Source of the DNA: Macrostomum hystrix
Lineage: Eukaryota; Platyhelminthes; Macrostomidae
NCBI GenBank assembly: GCA_950097015.1
Contig: CATNEN010000001.1
Span: 8,365,001-8,429,000 of the forward strand
Reading direction: 5' to 3'
Length of the DNA stretch: 64,000 bases
A program made the position numbers and the translations under genes. The notes beneath the pieces are model-generated. The model worked only from the letters and a program-made list of their open reading frames with translations. It did no database searches and was not told the origin of the DNA. Positions 1 to 11,789 of this stretch are shown here, piece by piece (position 1 is the first letter of the stretch; the number at the start of each line of letters is the position of its first letter).

Positions 1-1527
1 GCGATTCATGTCCAACAGCGAGAGTTTTTGGGCACCCCGGGAATCAACCCTGGCTTGAATCCGTCGGACAACATCGAAGACAACTTAAATCTTTTTTTAA
101 CACCAGAGTTGTTTGAGCATCTGGCCCACTGGACCAACAACCGAGCTCAGCGAGCTAGACAAGAATTTGAATCTCATCAGGACGCTGAAGATCCACTCCC
201 AGCTAAATTGAGCGCGTGGTACGACTGCACGGCAAACGAGATAATGAAGTATGTTGGCATGGTGCTCTACATGGGGCTTAACAGAAGGGTGGAATTACGG
301 CAGTACTGGTTTATTGATGCGTTCTACGCTACTCCGTACTTTCAACTACCCTGTTGTCTGTCGCGGGATCGCTTTGCAAACATCTCATCGTTTCTGCGAT
401 TTTACGACTGCCAATCAGAGGACGAGGAAGACGTCCTGGGGAAAATCCGACCGTTTATGAACATCCTGCAGGGCTGCTTCAAGAGTGTCTATATGCCAGA
501 GAGAGAAGTCGCTGTTGATGAAACCCTGGTGCACTTCAGGGGACGATTCAAGTGCAAGCAGTACATACCAACCAAGCGAGCCCGCTATGGTATCAAGATG
601 TACTGCTTGTGTGAGTCGTCAACAGGCTACCTCAGCAATTTCGAGGTTCACTCCACGTTGGAAGCGAATCAGCAAGTAGGGGTGGAGCTTAATGACGGAA
701 CACTAACCTTTGGCGGAAGGGTTGTTGCCGAGCTCTGCCGAGAGATCTTGGGCCTGGGATACCATGTTTACTGCGACAGCTACTTCGGCTCCTTGTCCCT
801 AGCAGAGTTCCTGGACACCAGAGGCACCCTGCTGACTGCAACAGTTAGGGCCGATCGCGGAATTCCAGCAGAGCTCAGGGACTTAAGGCTTACTGCGCCG
901 GGCACTGCCTTCATGCGCAACGAATCCATACTCGCCGTAAAAATCACGGATAGGAAAGCCAGCGGAGTTAAGCAGCTCTATATGCTGGACTCAGCGAATG
1001 TCGCCGCAGAACATGAAGTAACACGGGTTGGACATGGTGGGCGCCAGGAACGAGTGCGGAAATCACGGTCTGTGCTGGACTACAACAAGCATATGGGTGG
1101 CGTGGACCGCCTAGATGCAACCGTGCAACCCTATAGACCTGATCGAAAGACCTTCCGCTGGTTCGTGCGCCTCGGTGTCCACATGATGTTGGTATCATGC
1201 AGGAATGCTTGGGTAGTGTACACGCGCTGTGGAGGAAAAAAGGTTTTCGGGCAGTTTCTGGACTCAGCAGTGCGACACATGATCGAATCGACCGGTCCCG
1301 GTCGTAAGAGGAAGCTTCACCTGGGTCCTGTGAGAGTCGGAACCGGGCACCTGCCAAGAAAGTTGCCGCCAACGGACAAGCAAGCTCACCCGACAAAGCG
1401 ATGCCGAGTGTGCTTCAAAGGTCAGTCTGCCAGGAAAACAGTTTTCTGCTGCCCTGAATGCGTCGGCCAGCCTGGGTTGTGTCTTGAAGGCTGTTTTGAA
1501 CGTTGGCATGCGGCGGCTGAGATGTAA
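1..1527 (+). CDS. piggyBac-type transposase, 5' end outside window
   Basis: The frame is open from base 1 and ends at TAA, giving 508 visible residues; the true start lies upstream. The visible part begins with the phe-leu-gly-thr-pro-gly-ile-asn region typical just before the DDE_Tnp_1_7 domain. Catalytic aspartates fit at about residue 173 (VAVDETLVHFRGR), 259 (YCDSYFGS) and 369 (NKHMGGVDRLD). The C-terminus is a cysteine-rich zinc-binding tail (CRVCFKG, then paired CC, C, C, C and H), as in PiggyBac transposases and PGBD proteins. The enzyme cuts and pastes DNA at TTAA sites in the nucleus. There is no internal stop or frameshift, so it may be young or domesticated. I could not identify terminal repeats or the flanking TTAA. 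Confidence 0.93.
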   Translation, partial: AIHVQQREFLGTPGINPGLNPSDNIEDNLNLFLTPELFEHLAHWTNNRAQRARQEFESHQDAEDPLPAKLSAWYDCTANEIMKYVGMVLYMGLNRRVELRQYWFIDAFYATPYFQLPCCLSRDRFANISSFLRFYDCQSEDEEDVLGKIRPFMNILQGCFKSVYMPEREVAVDETLVHFRGRFKCKQYIPTKRARYGIKMYCLCESSTGYLSNFEVHSTLEANQQVGVELNDGTLTFGGRVVAELCREILGLGYHVYCDSYFGSLSLAEFLDTRGTLLTATVRADRGIPAELRDLRLTAPGTAFMRNESILAVKITDRKASGVKQLYMLDSANVAAEHEVTRVGHGGRQERVRKSRSVLDYNKHMGGVDRLDATVQPYRPDRKTFRWFVRLGVHMMLVSCRNAWVVYTRCGGKKVFGQFLDSAVRHMIESTGPGRKRKLHLGPVRVGTGHLPRKLPPTDKQAHPTKRCRVCFKGQSARKTVFCCPECVGQPGLCLEGCFERWHAAAEM

Positions 1528-2439
1528 GGATAAACAATTTTTTCTATGTTAAATACTTTCAAATCTGGAAAAGCGTACAGTCTAGGGCACACGTTTTTAG
1601 TAAACTTTTTTATATTTTGCGCATGCACACATGTAAAACCTGTTTAAAATGAAAAAAACTGCAGCAACGTTACCGCTTCATGTGTTTTTGTTCAGTTGTT
1701 TGTATATTGTTAAATGCGCGTCAAATTTTGAAATTTCTCCCACTAGAAGATGATCTCGTTTTGATTTGATCTATTTTGATTCGCCTAGACAACTGATTGT
1801 TCACAGTAGAATTTTAGACCATTTTATTACGTCTTAAAAGCTATAGTCGTATCATCTAGCATATTTATATTTTTGGAATTAAAATATGATTGTGATGAGT
1901 CTTTATCTGTAAATAGCTCGTGCATTTACTGGTAATAGCTGCGTAATGTCTCGAAATATATGGAGAAAAAAACTTTTCTTGTACATGTGTCTCCTTAATA
2001 CAGAATTTTAACCATCACGTTCTACATGTACACACGTATTAGGTATTTAAATTTTTCCGCTGCAAAACTATTCCAATATGTTTTTTGCTCGTAATATATG
2101 CCCAAAATCAACAGTTTTGTTGGAGGTTGTCTGAAAAGATCATCATATTTTATACACCCGTATTAGCACTTGTTGATTTACATGTAATAAACGGTATACC
2201 ACTGTTAAATATCTTTTGTCTGAAAGGTTACGCCAAGAAATGCAAAGCTATTTTCGATTTTGTTTCATGGCCAGCTGGGCTGGCCATTCCGGCAGTTGGG
2301 ACCGTGTAGCTTTTCAACATGAAACTCCCATAGACTATGGGCAGTTTGCTTAGTGAGCCATGGCCAGCAGGGATGGCCATCCGGGTTTTCGGGGTTAATG
2401 GCATTAATGAAATTAATCGTAATTAAAATTTAAACATTC
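1528..2439. other. AT-rich sequence, no gene seen
   Basis: This lies downstream of the piggyBac ORF and may hold its 3' UTR and right end. No convincing ORF or repeat is visible. A TTAA occurs near 1708, but I could not support it as the element end. Confidence 0.4.
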
Positions 2440-2695
2440 TACTACATCTCACCACCCCACTTCCCCTCACTCTACTGCATCTCACTACCACACTTCCTCT
2501 CACTCTACTGCATCTCACTATCCCACTTCCTCTCACTCTACTGCATCTCACTATCCCACTTCCTCTCACTCTACTGCATATTACTACCACACTTACTCTC
2601 ACCCTACTGCTCTCCCTCTCACCCTACCTGATCCCCCTTTCACCATACCTGCTCTCCATCTCACCCTACTGATCTCCCTCTCACCCTACTAATCT
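2440..2695. repeat. degenerate minisatellite, CTCACTCTACTGCAT-type units
   Basis: Imperfect tandem units of roughly 30 bp repeat around ctcactctactgcatctcac, then decay into shorter 'ctctcaccctac' copies. Confidence 0.75.
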
Positions 2696-3187
2696 AGGGA
2701 ATCTAGGGATTCTAGGGAAGGCACGGAATCGATTTTGGGACCTCCCTTAATCCAGATTGATCTCGACGAATTTTGAGTCCCTATGCTCTATGATAAATGT
2801 AGAGGAAATTGAAAATTAGAAGCAACCGTGTTAATTTATATACTAGCTAGCTATTATACTAAGTTGTCATGCAGAGTCATATAATTTCAGTCTACATGAG
2901 CAGGTCTTTCGGAAAGAATGAGCTATAGGATATGACTGAAACAGTATCCTATCGTTTCTACTAATAGTAGCACATGGCGAATTAATCTTCCTCCAAATAT
3001 TTTCGCATACGAAAAAAAAGTTGGAAAATTTAGTAGAAAATTTCGAAAATGATGCAAACAATATTTCCAAATTTAAGAGCAACTAGACATGTTAAAAGTG
3101 AAATAATAATATTTTTCTGCAACCATAAGTCACGTGTACTACACGAAAAGAAAAAAAACCGCGTAAAAAGTGATGTTTACAAAACCG

Positions 3188-3345
3188 TGCGCCCAGGCGG
3201 CGGGAGGCGTATAGCAAGGGCGTATAGGAAAATTGCTATGCGCCCAGGCGGCGGGAGGCGTATAGCAAGGGCGTATAGGAAAATCACTATGCGCCCCGGC
3301 GCCGGCTGGGCGTATAGCGGGGCGCACGGCGCCCCACTCTGCGCC
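3188..3345. repeat. GC-rich 51-bp tandem repeat, about 2.5 copies
   Basis: Two nearly identical units start with gcgcccaggcggcgggaggc, followed by a third diverged unit. GC content is sharply higher than in the surrounding DNA. ORFs across it are by-products of the repeat. Confidence 0.8.
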
Positions 3346-4519
3346 CCAAAAAGCTGTCCCACCGGGTGGGTTACAAAATCGACACATGAATATGGAACGT
3401 CCGGAATATCGAGCCGTGACGGATCTTCAACAAAATCAACACAAGCAGTCGGCTAAAAGATCACGAATGCAACAATTTAACGGCGACGAACGCAGCCGAT
3501 GCTGACAACGAGCTGCGGACAAAATTAATAAACGATTGGAAGTTTTTTCAATTTTATTATACTGCATAAAACCTGAATTTGAAAGTGCAACTAAAATGAT
3601 AGCTGAGATAAAATGCTTTTGCTTAATTTATTGTTTGCCAAAAGAGTGCGATTTTTTCGCTCCTGCGCTTGTTGCCAGGCAGCATCGACGCCAGCGTTGT
3701 CGAGAACCCACCGCAACGCGTGCGTCTTGCGGTCCTGCAAAGTCAAGTTGTGTGAAAAGAAGCCTAGATCAGGAGAATCTGACTTTGTGCTGACTTAATT
3801 TTAAGGTATAATGAGAATTCTGTCAAGAAAGTAATGTCAGATTTTAAGCAGCCGTACTGATTTCACATTTAATTTGACATTTCGCTATTTTCTTCGTACC
3901 GACTTTATAATAATTCATTCCAATTGCAATTATCATAAATACCGACTATTTACCTTATCCATTTCACGATTGGAGCCCTACATTTCACGTAGGAGCCCAT
4001 TTGATTGACTATAGGTTCACTCGCTCATCGAATGTCTATTCACAATCTGTGTCAACAATGGAAGGCCTGTCAGTAGACAGAGCAGGACAGGTGACATCAG
4101 CCCTTAATGTGGTGCTTAACGTCATCTGACAGGCCAAAGCTGCGAGTTTAAGGAAACTGCGAGTTTTTGACTATCAAGTTTTGCTCAAATTTTTATATTT
4201 GTCGAAGTTTCCTTACGTTCGCTGTGAATTTTTATGTCAATACTAAAGCAGAAAAAAGACGCCAAACCATTTGTTAAATCTACATAACGACTTAGTAGTT
4301 TTACACTTATGACTTCAACTTAAAAGAATTACAACACAAAAACAGTGTTGTTTTATAAAACTTACAAATATGAAGTTAAGGTACTGCGTTTAAATAAAAA
4401 TATATATATATAATACCAAAATCTCAAACAAAGCTGAGCTTGTTTTATACCTTAAAATTCGTGTCGATGTTCGATCTACCTAATTACTTAAGCTCGATTT
4501 ACTTAAAAAACACTGATCG
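3346..4519. other. no gene or clear repeat seen
   Basis: Mostly AT-rich sequence with short, non-conserved ORFs only. Confidence 0.35.
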
Positions 4520-4760
4520 AATAGCAGACGGGACTTTCACTACTCGTCACTACACATGTACTCGTACGTTGATTATAAGAACCAGACTCGAGAATCTCCA
4601 TTCGATAATAAGTGTCCTATAAGTCTCCTGTTATCCACGACCTTGCGTCTTAATAATCACAGTTGTAAAAACGGCCTCCCTCGGGGCCACCTACACCGAG
4701 GACAAGGTCACACCCGCCTCTCTTCCGAAAAGAAGAGGGCCGCGCAAAAGAAAAAGCCAA
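4520..4760 (-). pseudogene. scrambled gypsy pol fragments (second copy)
   Basis: Bases 4520-4608 closely match 6184-6270, the C-terminal pol coding region of the gypsy remnant below. Bases 4669-4699 match 10774-10804 (RNase H region, same 'cctccctcggggccacctac' core). The two pieces lie about 60 bp apart in minus-strand order, so this is an internally deleted or rearranged copy of the same retrotransposon. Confidence 0.6.
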
Positions 4761-5837
4761 CACGCGGGGTGACGGCAAAACACTACTATAGGAAAAAGCA
4801 GTTTACAGGAGTATAGTGTCTATGACGAATAACAGCGTGGTGATAGGATAAAAAGGTTAGGTGGTTACAGGAAGTTTTAAAGTTACAAATCCTTCTGAGG
4901 CTTACTTTAGACGAAATTACATTGGCGTTACAGATGACATTACAGATGAATAGTTACGTTAAAGTCACGGTCATAACGACAGGTTACATTGGCGGTTTAC
5001 GACATTACGGAAAGCCAATTTTAGTTTCAACATTACATTGACATTAGACGGGCCGAGCGGGAGGCGTTCGAGCTACCGTGTGATTACAGGAAATTACATA
5101 GGTTACAAGGCGGCGCGGCGATTACAGAGATTGGCATTCTACTCGAAAGGCGGTGATACAGAAGGCAGAGGTGAGAGGCACGAGTCCAATCAACCGACGC
5201 CAAGCGTCAGGGCTGGCGGGACACGGCGCGGCAAAAGTCTTCCTCTGATCTTTTTACTTCATTTAATTCTACATGTACTACATCATTACACATGATTGCG
5301 CCATAATAAACCGTAACTGTAGCTAACACATGTGTAAGTTCTCTATGGTTTTACATTGGCGGGCGTAATACGAAATTGTTTCGAGAATTAATTTTATTTG
5401 TACTTCTGTGTATATAGTTTGGCCTAGCGTTATATGCACTAGTATATTGTGCATTTGACTTCCTGTAACTCTGTAACTCGTTAGAAACTTTTCATGATGC
5501 TATAATCTTGTAAGCGGTTATAGTTGCAGTTATCCTTATCGGCGGCCTTAGTGACTGCCACCAGTGAAGGTCAATTAGCTCGTGCCCAGGCCCGCAAGTC
5601 ACTAGTGTCTCCGCTGGCCAATTGGCGGGCCTGCTGATAATTTCATCGATTGAGAGATGTGCCGTGGCCTGATTGGCTGATGGCGTTATATTATGCTCGT
5701 ATGGTATGTTTTTTTATTATATTAATTTATGCTGTAGTATGATGCTTATACATTCCAGTGGCCTTTCGCAACTTGTAGTTATGGTACCGTATAAATGTTT
5801 CTGTTCCTGTATTACTGGCATGTATCAGGGGGCGATC
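4761..5837. other. possible 3' LTR region of the gypsy remnant
   Basis: It lies directly downstream (minus sense) of the purine-rich tract at 5838-5856 and before the second pol fragment, where a 3' LTR would sit. No second LTR copy exists in the window to define its ends. The part at 4850-5120 is dense in 'attacattg/gttaca' motifs. No gene seen. Confidence 0.3.
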
Positions 5838-5856
5838 TTTCTTTCTCTCTCCCATT
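5838..5856 (-). promoter_or_regulatory. candidate polypurine tract of gypsy element
   Basis: On the minus strand this is a purine run (GGGAGAGAGAAAGAAAGA) about 90 bp after the stop of the pol C-terminal ORF. That is the usual position of the plus-strand primer next to a 3' LTR. Confidence 0.4.
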
Positions 5857-5943
5857 TCCTATTTCCTAACCCCCGGAGTAACACGTGGCCGCCTAGTGCT
5901 GCCACGTGAGGTAGTTTAACGCCTTGCCCGGGGCGGCGGCGAT

Positions 5944-6490
5944 TTATTGAGGGTTGCCTACCAGCTGGAGCAGGTCGGACACTTGACACGTCCGGTACCT
6001 GACGGGCGGGCGGATTGGGCGCCCGTACCTGGATCTGGGCACCGCAGCTTGGGCTGGCGGTTCGACAACCGTGGCGACTGAATTTGCTACAAGTTCGGGT
6101 GGTTCTATCGGCTCGGATGCAGATAGGGAAGAATTCCCCAGCGAGACTGTGGGGTGATTCCGGGCTTTCTTGGCTGTGATCAAATAGCAGACGGGACTTT
6201 CACTACTCATGTCACTACACATATACTCGTACGTTGATTAGAAGAACCAGACTCGAGAATCTCCATTCTCGTTACTGAACTGAACTGGTGACAGTGCTGT
6301 CAGCGCTGACTTCGGCGGGGGGCCGTTCTTCAACGGCTACGGCCTCACCGGCTTCGGCGACCTGCTGCCCCTCTCCAGCTCCAGCTCCCGCCTCCTCCTC
6401 AGAAGCGCCTGAAGCCAGCGATGGCGTCTCGGGCCCTAACTCTTCACTCGGGCTTCTTGGCCGGACGGAGGGACTCTGGGAAATGGTCAC
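5944..6490 (-). pseudogene. Ty3/gypsy pol C-terminal tail, interrupted
   Basis: Two minus-strand ORFs (6490-6272 and 6222-5944) have a low-complexity acidic/Ala-Gly stretch followed by a basic-proline tail, RSRYGRPIRPPVRY. Such RSGRxxRPPxRY endings are typical of gypsy integrase C-termini. The break between the two frames and the missing link to the integrase core at 6836 show decay. Part of it (6184-6270) is repeated at 4520-4608. Confidence 0.6.
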
Positions 6491-6835
6491 AAGGCTGGGC
6501 TCGAGTGTCGCTCGTCTTATGGATTCGCCAGAGCTAGAGGAGCTGTCACTAAGAGACGATGAGGACCGAGCCTGGATTGCCTCACTGTACCTGTCTACTA
6601 CACCCTGATAGGTGGGCTGCCTGATGCATGGCTTGAGGCTGTGAATCCACAGGACTCAGCAACTGTGGCACGAACTGACTGGCGGCCAGGCGGCTGGCCA
6701 GAGGCCAATCACACTGCCTCTCAAGACAGATTGCTCTGATCTGGACCTTCACGGTCTAGATCATCCTCTCAGCCTTGCCATTAGCCTGAGGGCGGCGGGC
6801 TGTGATCCGGCCTATATCAATTTGCAAGAGCCTAG

Positions 6836-7187
6836 TCAGTTCGGCCATTTATATTTATTGCTATTTATAAAGGCTGTCCTATTGTGAGACACCAGCTTCT
6901 CCATCACACCATACCTGGCAATCCGTTCAGTTAGGATGGTGGTGGAAGTGGTCTCGGCACTGACATCGGAGACTGGGGTGACCTCGACAAACCCGGTGAA
7001 CCGGTCGATCATGACTAGCAGGTGCTTGTACCCATCAGACTCCTCGAATGGGCCTGCATTGTCCACGTGGACAACCTGGTTCGGGTAACCGGACAATTCT
7101 GGTTGCAGGGGTGCCTTAAGTTTGCGTTTGGACTTTTTTGTCTTAGCACAAGTGTCGCACTCCGCTATGATGCCTTTCACATCCAAC
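6836..7187 (-). pseudogene. Ty3/gypsy integrase core fragment
   Basis: The minus-strand frame encodes the second half of the zinc-binding domain (ECDTCAKTKK) followed by an integrase catalytic core: HVDNAGPF carries the first Asp, and DRFTGFVEVTPV follows. The second catalytic position reads LVSHNRTAF where active elements have Asp, so a key residue is lost, and the frame ends soon after. The upstream half of the gene lies at 9951-10809, separated by the Helitron-like insertion at 7188-9950. Confidence 0.85.
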
Positions 7188-8436
7188 TATACTAAATCTC
7201 TAAAGTCTGTCTGTCTGTCTGTGGAATTTCGATACACAGGCTAAATGCCTCAACCAAATTTGATCGCGTTTTTGCTAAACATGCCAAATTTTACTGGCAT
7301 GAGACCTTGAAAATTTCGTTAGTCTGCTTCAATGCTGACAATATTAAATATTCGAAAAACGAGTTTTCCTATTGCTTTTAATAGGAGGCCAAACAAGGTT
7401 AAATTAGAATAGGGCCGGACACTGTCAGCTTTAATAGATTGCATCGGTGCTTTTTCTCGCCCGCGCGTGCATTGGTATAGCACAGAACAGGGCCCGATAC
7501 TCTCAATTGAATAGGATTGCGTCACTGCTTCTAGCACCCGTACGTACGTTTATAAATTTGTCTCTTGGCTGATTGAGTGATTTCAGACGTACATAGCAGA
7601 TTTCATGATTGGGCTTTTATGATTCTCAATGCTAGCGAGACCTCTCCTCCTCCTTTCTATCTATAAAACTGCAGCCTTTCTATTGTCAAACCTTGTCTCG
7701 ACTTCGATCATTGTGCCGCTTTCTTTTCATCTAGCTACGAAGTAAAGTACTTTAATGCTTTTGTGGAACGCAGGTAGAATTTTAGCATCGGTTTTGTTAC
7801 TGCTTCTTTTTCTTCTAATCTTCTAAACATCAACAGTTGAAATTTTTTTGGGCATTTTTGGTTCGAGTATAAATAGTAAGCGCTTTTGGTTAGCTACTGT
7901 CGAAGCAGATATTTGTTAGCTTTATTATTCCTGTACTCGCTTTCAGAAAATAGTATAAGTTTTTTCGAGTAAAGCAGCAAGTTTTATTCGATAATAAAAC
8001 TAAGGAAATATTTTTGTGCATAGCTGCAGGCGTTATCACAATTGAGAACTGCAAGAAAAAAATATTGAGCGCAGCTAATTTTTCTTTTTTTGAGCATTGT
8101 CTTAAGCGTTATTCGATCAAAAAAATAGCTTATTTAATAATAATAATTATAAAACTTTATTCGACGAACACTGATCGAAACCGTTTTCTAAAGTGCTCAA
8201 CGATTTTCTAAATGTGTTTAACAGTTTTCTAAATGTATCTACCGTGCCACATGTAACAGGAGATATTTGTTGCCTTCTGGGCTGAGTAAAACGATGGACA
8301 CATCGTTTCTATGCTATTTGGGGGCAATGGTTTCCTGTCAAAGAAAAAGGGCAAACATTTCTTGCTGCGAGTTTGGTAGCCTGCAAGTAGCCTCCATTCT
8401 GGTATTATGAAGGTTCTCTTCTGTTTGGAGAACATT

Positions 8437-8630
8437 AGTTCTCTGCTGCTGGGGGCATTAGTTCTCTGCTACTGGGGTAATTAGTTCTCTGCTGCTGGGG
8501 GAATTAGTTCTCTGCTGCTGGGGGAATTAGTTCTCTGCTGCTGGGGGAATTAGTTCTCTGCTGCAGGGGGAATGATTTCTCTGCTGTTGGGGAAATTAGT
8601 TCTCTGCTGCTGGGGAAATTAGTTCTCATG
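8437..8630. repeat. 22-23-bp minisatellite in Helitron copy 1
   Basis: About nine units around 'ttagttctctgctgctgggg'. I did not see this array in copy 2. Confidence 0.85.
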
Positions 8631-8635
8631 GCAAA

Positions 8636-8975
8636 ACCAGAGTTTCAATCATGTTTATACCAGAGTTTGAATCATGGCAAAACGAGAGTTTGAATCATGG
8701 CAAAACGAGAGTTTGAATCATGGCTAAACCAGAGTTTGAATCATGGCTAAACCAGAGTTTGAATCATGGCTAAACCAGAGTTTGAATCATGGCTAAACCA
8801 GAGTTTGAATCATGGCTAAACCAGAGTTTGAATCATGGCTAAACCAGAGTTTGAATCATGGCTAAACCAGAGTTTGAATCATGGCAAAACCAGCGTTTGA
8901 ATCATGGCAAAACCAGAGTTTGAATAATGCCAAAACCAGAGTTTCAATCATGGCTAAACTAGAGTTTAAATCATG
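8636..8975. repeat. 23-bp minisatellite (Helitron array A)
   Basis: About 15 units around 'aatcatggctaaaccagagt'. The same array occurs at 19799-20335 in Helitron copy 2, with more copies and more variants. Confidence 0.9.
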
Positions 8976-9134
8976 GCAGAAATTTTTAATTTTATTGAAT
9001 TGAAATCTCTACATTTTGATTTTGTTATCTCATAACGTCATAATAAGATATATTTTTATGATAATGATTTTACGTAATATTCATTTAATTGTTGTTCTTC
9101 TCAATTTTCTGCAAAAGCAGCCAATATAAAAATT

Positions 9135-9858
9135 CAACTGGGGAACTGGGTGATCATCATTAACTGGGTGATCATTGTCAACTGGGGGATCATTGTCATC
9201 ATGGGGACCATTGTCAACTGGGGGATCATTGTCAACTGGGGGATCATTGTCAGCTGGGGGATCATCATCAACTGGGGGATCATTGTCAACTGGGGGATCA
9301 TCATTAACTGGGGGATCATTGTCAACTGGGGGATCATTGTCAACTGGGGGAACATTGTCAACTTGGGGATCATTGTCAACTGGGGAACATTGTCAACTGG
9401 GGATCATCATCAATGGGGATTATCATCAAATAGGGGATCATGGTCAACTGGGGGATCATTGTCAACTGGGGGATTATTGTCAACTGGGGGATCATTGTCA
9501 ACTGGGGGATTATTGTCAACTGGAGGATCATCATTAACTGGGGGATCATTGTCAACTGGGGGAACATTGTCAACTTGGGGAACATTGTCAACTGGGGATC
9601 ATCATCATTGGGGATTATCATCCAATGGGGGATCATGGTCAACTGGGGGATCATTGTCAACTGGGTGATTATTGTCAACTGGGGGATCATTGTCAGCTGG
9701 GTGACCATTGTCAACTAGGGATCATTGTCAACTGGGGGATCATTGTCAGCTGGGTGATCATTGTCAACTGGTGGATTATTGTCAACTGGGGATCATCATC
9801 AAATGAGGATCATTGTCAACTGGGGGATCATTGTCAACTGTATGGGGGATCATTGTAG
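9135..9858. repeat. 18-bp minisatellite (Helitron array B)
   Basis: Roughly 35-40 units of aactgggggatcattgtc with a few 'atcatcatcaa' variants. The same unit occurs at 20485-20745. The overlapping ORFs (repeats such as NWGII, TGGSLS) exist because 18 is a multiple of 3 and are not genes. Confidence 0.9.
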
Positions 9859-9950
9859 CTTTAAAAAAGCTTAAAATACAGCTGCTAAGTAGTATATGCT
9901 AGACTAATTTAAAATACTTCTGCTCCCCGAAGGGGGACATAACTTGCTAG

Positions 9951-10564
9951 TGGGTTACTAAATCGGCAATCGCAAAGGGGGATCGGATAGCCGCTAGAGT
10001 CTTAGTGACTCCGCAATGGTTTAGTTGCTGATGGTACTTGCGAACTAGCTCACAAATGTCTGCGGTTTCTGGTATCGCCAGCAGTTTTGAAGTCGTTCTA
10101 GAGTTCTTCCTTTGTTTGTGGTGGTATAGCAACCCGTTCTCCACTCGCAACTCATCAAGAAGCGACCATAGGTTCCTAACCTCTCGACTGCAGCTCTGAA
10201 AGTCTGGCTTAGAGGGCTTCTCGCTATGGCCTTGTACACAGCTGATGAGCTGCGTAATATCAATGCACGTCCCTTGCGCATCACGAGCCCACTCAAGACA
10301 AGAGTTAGCGGGTGAGTCTTCGGCGGCGTCTGGACCGTCGTCAGCCTCTACGGTCCTTACCACCAGCACTGGCTCTGGATTTTCGACATCTGCAGTCGAG
10401 CATTGGCTAGCTACATGGCGCAAATTGAGCTCCCTTATGAACCTCGGCTTCACGTCTGGTGAGAGCTTAAACCTTCCTTGAAATTCAGGAATTAGACTGC
10501 AGGTGGGACAGTCGAAGTGATCTGCTCTTAGCTTTGGCAGTCTACTAAGAGCGTCAGCAGGCAC
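9951..10564 (-). pseudogene. Ty3/gypsy pol: RNase H end and integrase zinc-binding domain
   Basis: The minus-strand frame contains PADALSRLP, the classic end of the gypsy RNase H domain, then a linker, then the integrase N-terminal HHCC domain (YHQQLNHCGVTKTLAAIR). It breaks at 9950 where the Helitron-like element is inserted; the rest of the integrase resumes at 7187. A frameshift separates it from the RNase H piece upstream. Confidence 0.82.
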
Positions 10565-10809
10565 ATGATCGATGTCCAGGCGGTACTGGACCGAGAAGTC
10601 ATATTCGGCGATACGTTCCAGGTGGAATGCTTGACCTTCTTCGGGTAGAGTTCAATGGTGGCAAGCCATTGATCTAGCATGCCAGTGGCATGTTTCTTGG
10701 AATGCAGCCATTTGAGCGCGGCCGCGTCTACCCGGACGGTGAAAGGTTTGTCCAGCAGATAAGGGCGGAAGTTAAAACGGCCTCCCTCGGGGCCACCTAC
10801 ACCTGACAA
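10565..10809 (-). pseudogene. Ty3/gypsy RNase H fragment, frameshifted
   Basis: The minus-strand reading FRPYLLDKPFTVRVDAAALKW matches the RNase H-like domain that follows gypsy reverse transcriptase. After LDQWLATIEL the domain continues in another frame (RIAEYDFSVQYRLD and on into ADALSR), so there is a frameshift near 10640-10680. The reverse transcriptase itself is absent; homology stops at about 10804, where the tandem array begins. Confidence 0.8.
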
Positions 10810-10819
10810 CCTCTCGGTA

Positions 10820-11777
10820 AATAATTCAACCCGTTCGATAATACACTAACCCTTTCTATACATAATGCTACCCCCTTAATAATTCATGCAAGCCAGTTGA
10901 ACAATAATTTTACCCTTTGATAATTAATGCTTCCCCTCGATAATTCATGCATTCCCCTCAATAATTTATTCTTCTCGATAATTCATGCTTCCCCTCGAAA
11001 ATTCATGCTCCTTGCTCGAAAATGCATGGTACCCTCGATAATTTATTCTTTTCCCTCGATATATCATGTTTCCTCTTCGATAATTCATGCTTTCCGTCGA
11101 TAAATTATTATTGCCCTGGATATTTCACGCTTTCCTTTTCGAGAATCAATGCTTCTCCATCGATATATCATGCTTTTTCATCGATAATTCATACTTCCCA
11201 ATCAATAATTAATGTTTTTCTTTAATAATTCATGCCATTTCATCGATGATACATGCTCTCCATCGATATTTCGATATTTCATCCTCCATTGTCGACAATT
11301 CATGCTACCCATTTGATAATTCATCCTTTTCCCTCGCTTTATCATGCTTTCCCTCTCGATAGTTCATGCTACCCAATTGAAAATAAATTGTTTTTTTCTT
11401 CAATAATTCATGGCACATCGTCGATATTTTTTGCTTTCTCTTTGATTATCTATGTTTTACCCTTAATAATTCATGCTACCACTTTGTTATATCATGCTAT
11501 CCCTGGACAAATCTTGCTTCCCGCTGAATAATTTATGCCATCCACTCAATTTATGCTTTTCCCACGATAATTCAGCCTACCCCGTTGATAACTCATGCTT
11601 CGCCCTTAATAATTCATGCTACCCTCTCGATAAGTCATGTTTTACAATCGATAATTCATGCTTTTCACTCGCTGCATCATGCTTCCCCTGAATAATTTAT
11701 AGTTTCCCTCCGTTAATTCATGTTTCCATCGTGATAATTCATGCATAACCTCAATTTTTTATTCTACCCCACTATAA
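10820..11777. repeat. degenerate minisatellite, left part of split array
   Basis: Diverged units of about 17-20 bp around 'ctcgataattcatgcttccc'. The same array resumes at 21786, immediately after the 10-kb transposon, so the transposon landed inside it. Confidence 0.85.
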
Positions 11778-11789
11778 CCCGTATAGAAA

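Larger units (their letters stand above)
7188..9950 (+). mobile_element. non-autonomous Helitron-like element, copy 1
   Basis: The insertion splits the gypsy integrase. Its 5' end begins TATACTAAATCTC followed by GTCTGTCTGTCTG. Its 3' end is a short hairpin (CTCCCC-gaa-GGGGG) about a dozen bases before a terminal CTAG with T following, the hallmark of Helitron ends. Deleting 7188-9950 joins the two integrase halves in the same reading frame, which fixes both boundaries to within one base. No Rep/helicase gene is present. Inside are three arrays (8437-8630, 8636-8975, 9135-9858). A second copy at about 18930-20841 shares the array types, the linker between them and the 3' end. The architecture resembles HINE/Helentron-type or oyster pearl elements with tandem-repeat cores. 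Confidence 0.8.

Noticed and set aside
968-1396. 142-residue ORF opposite the piggyBac transposase
   Set aside because: Antisense shadow of a conserved coding region with no recognisable domain.
7319-7537. short minus-strand ORF inside Helitron copy 1
   Set aside because: No Rep, helicase or other known domain; random ORF length in AT-rich DNA.
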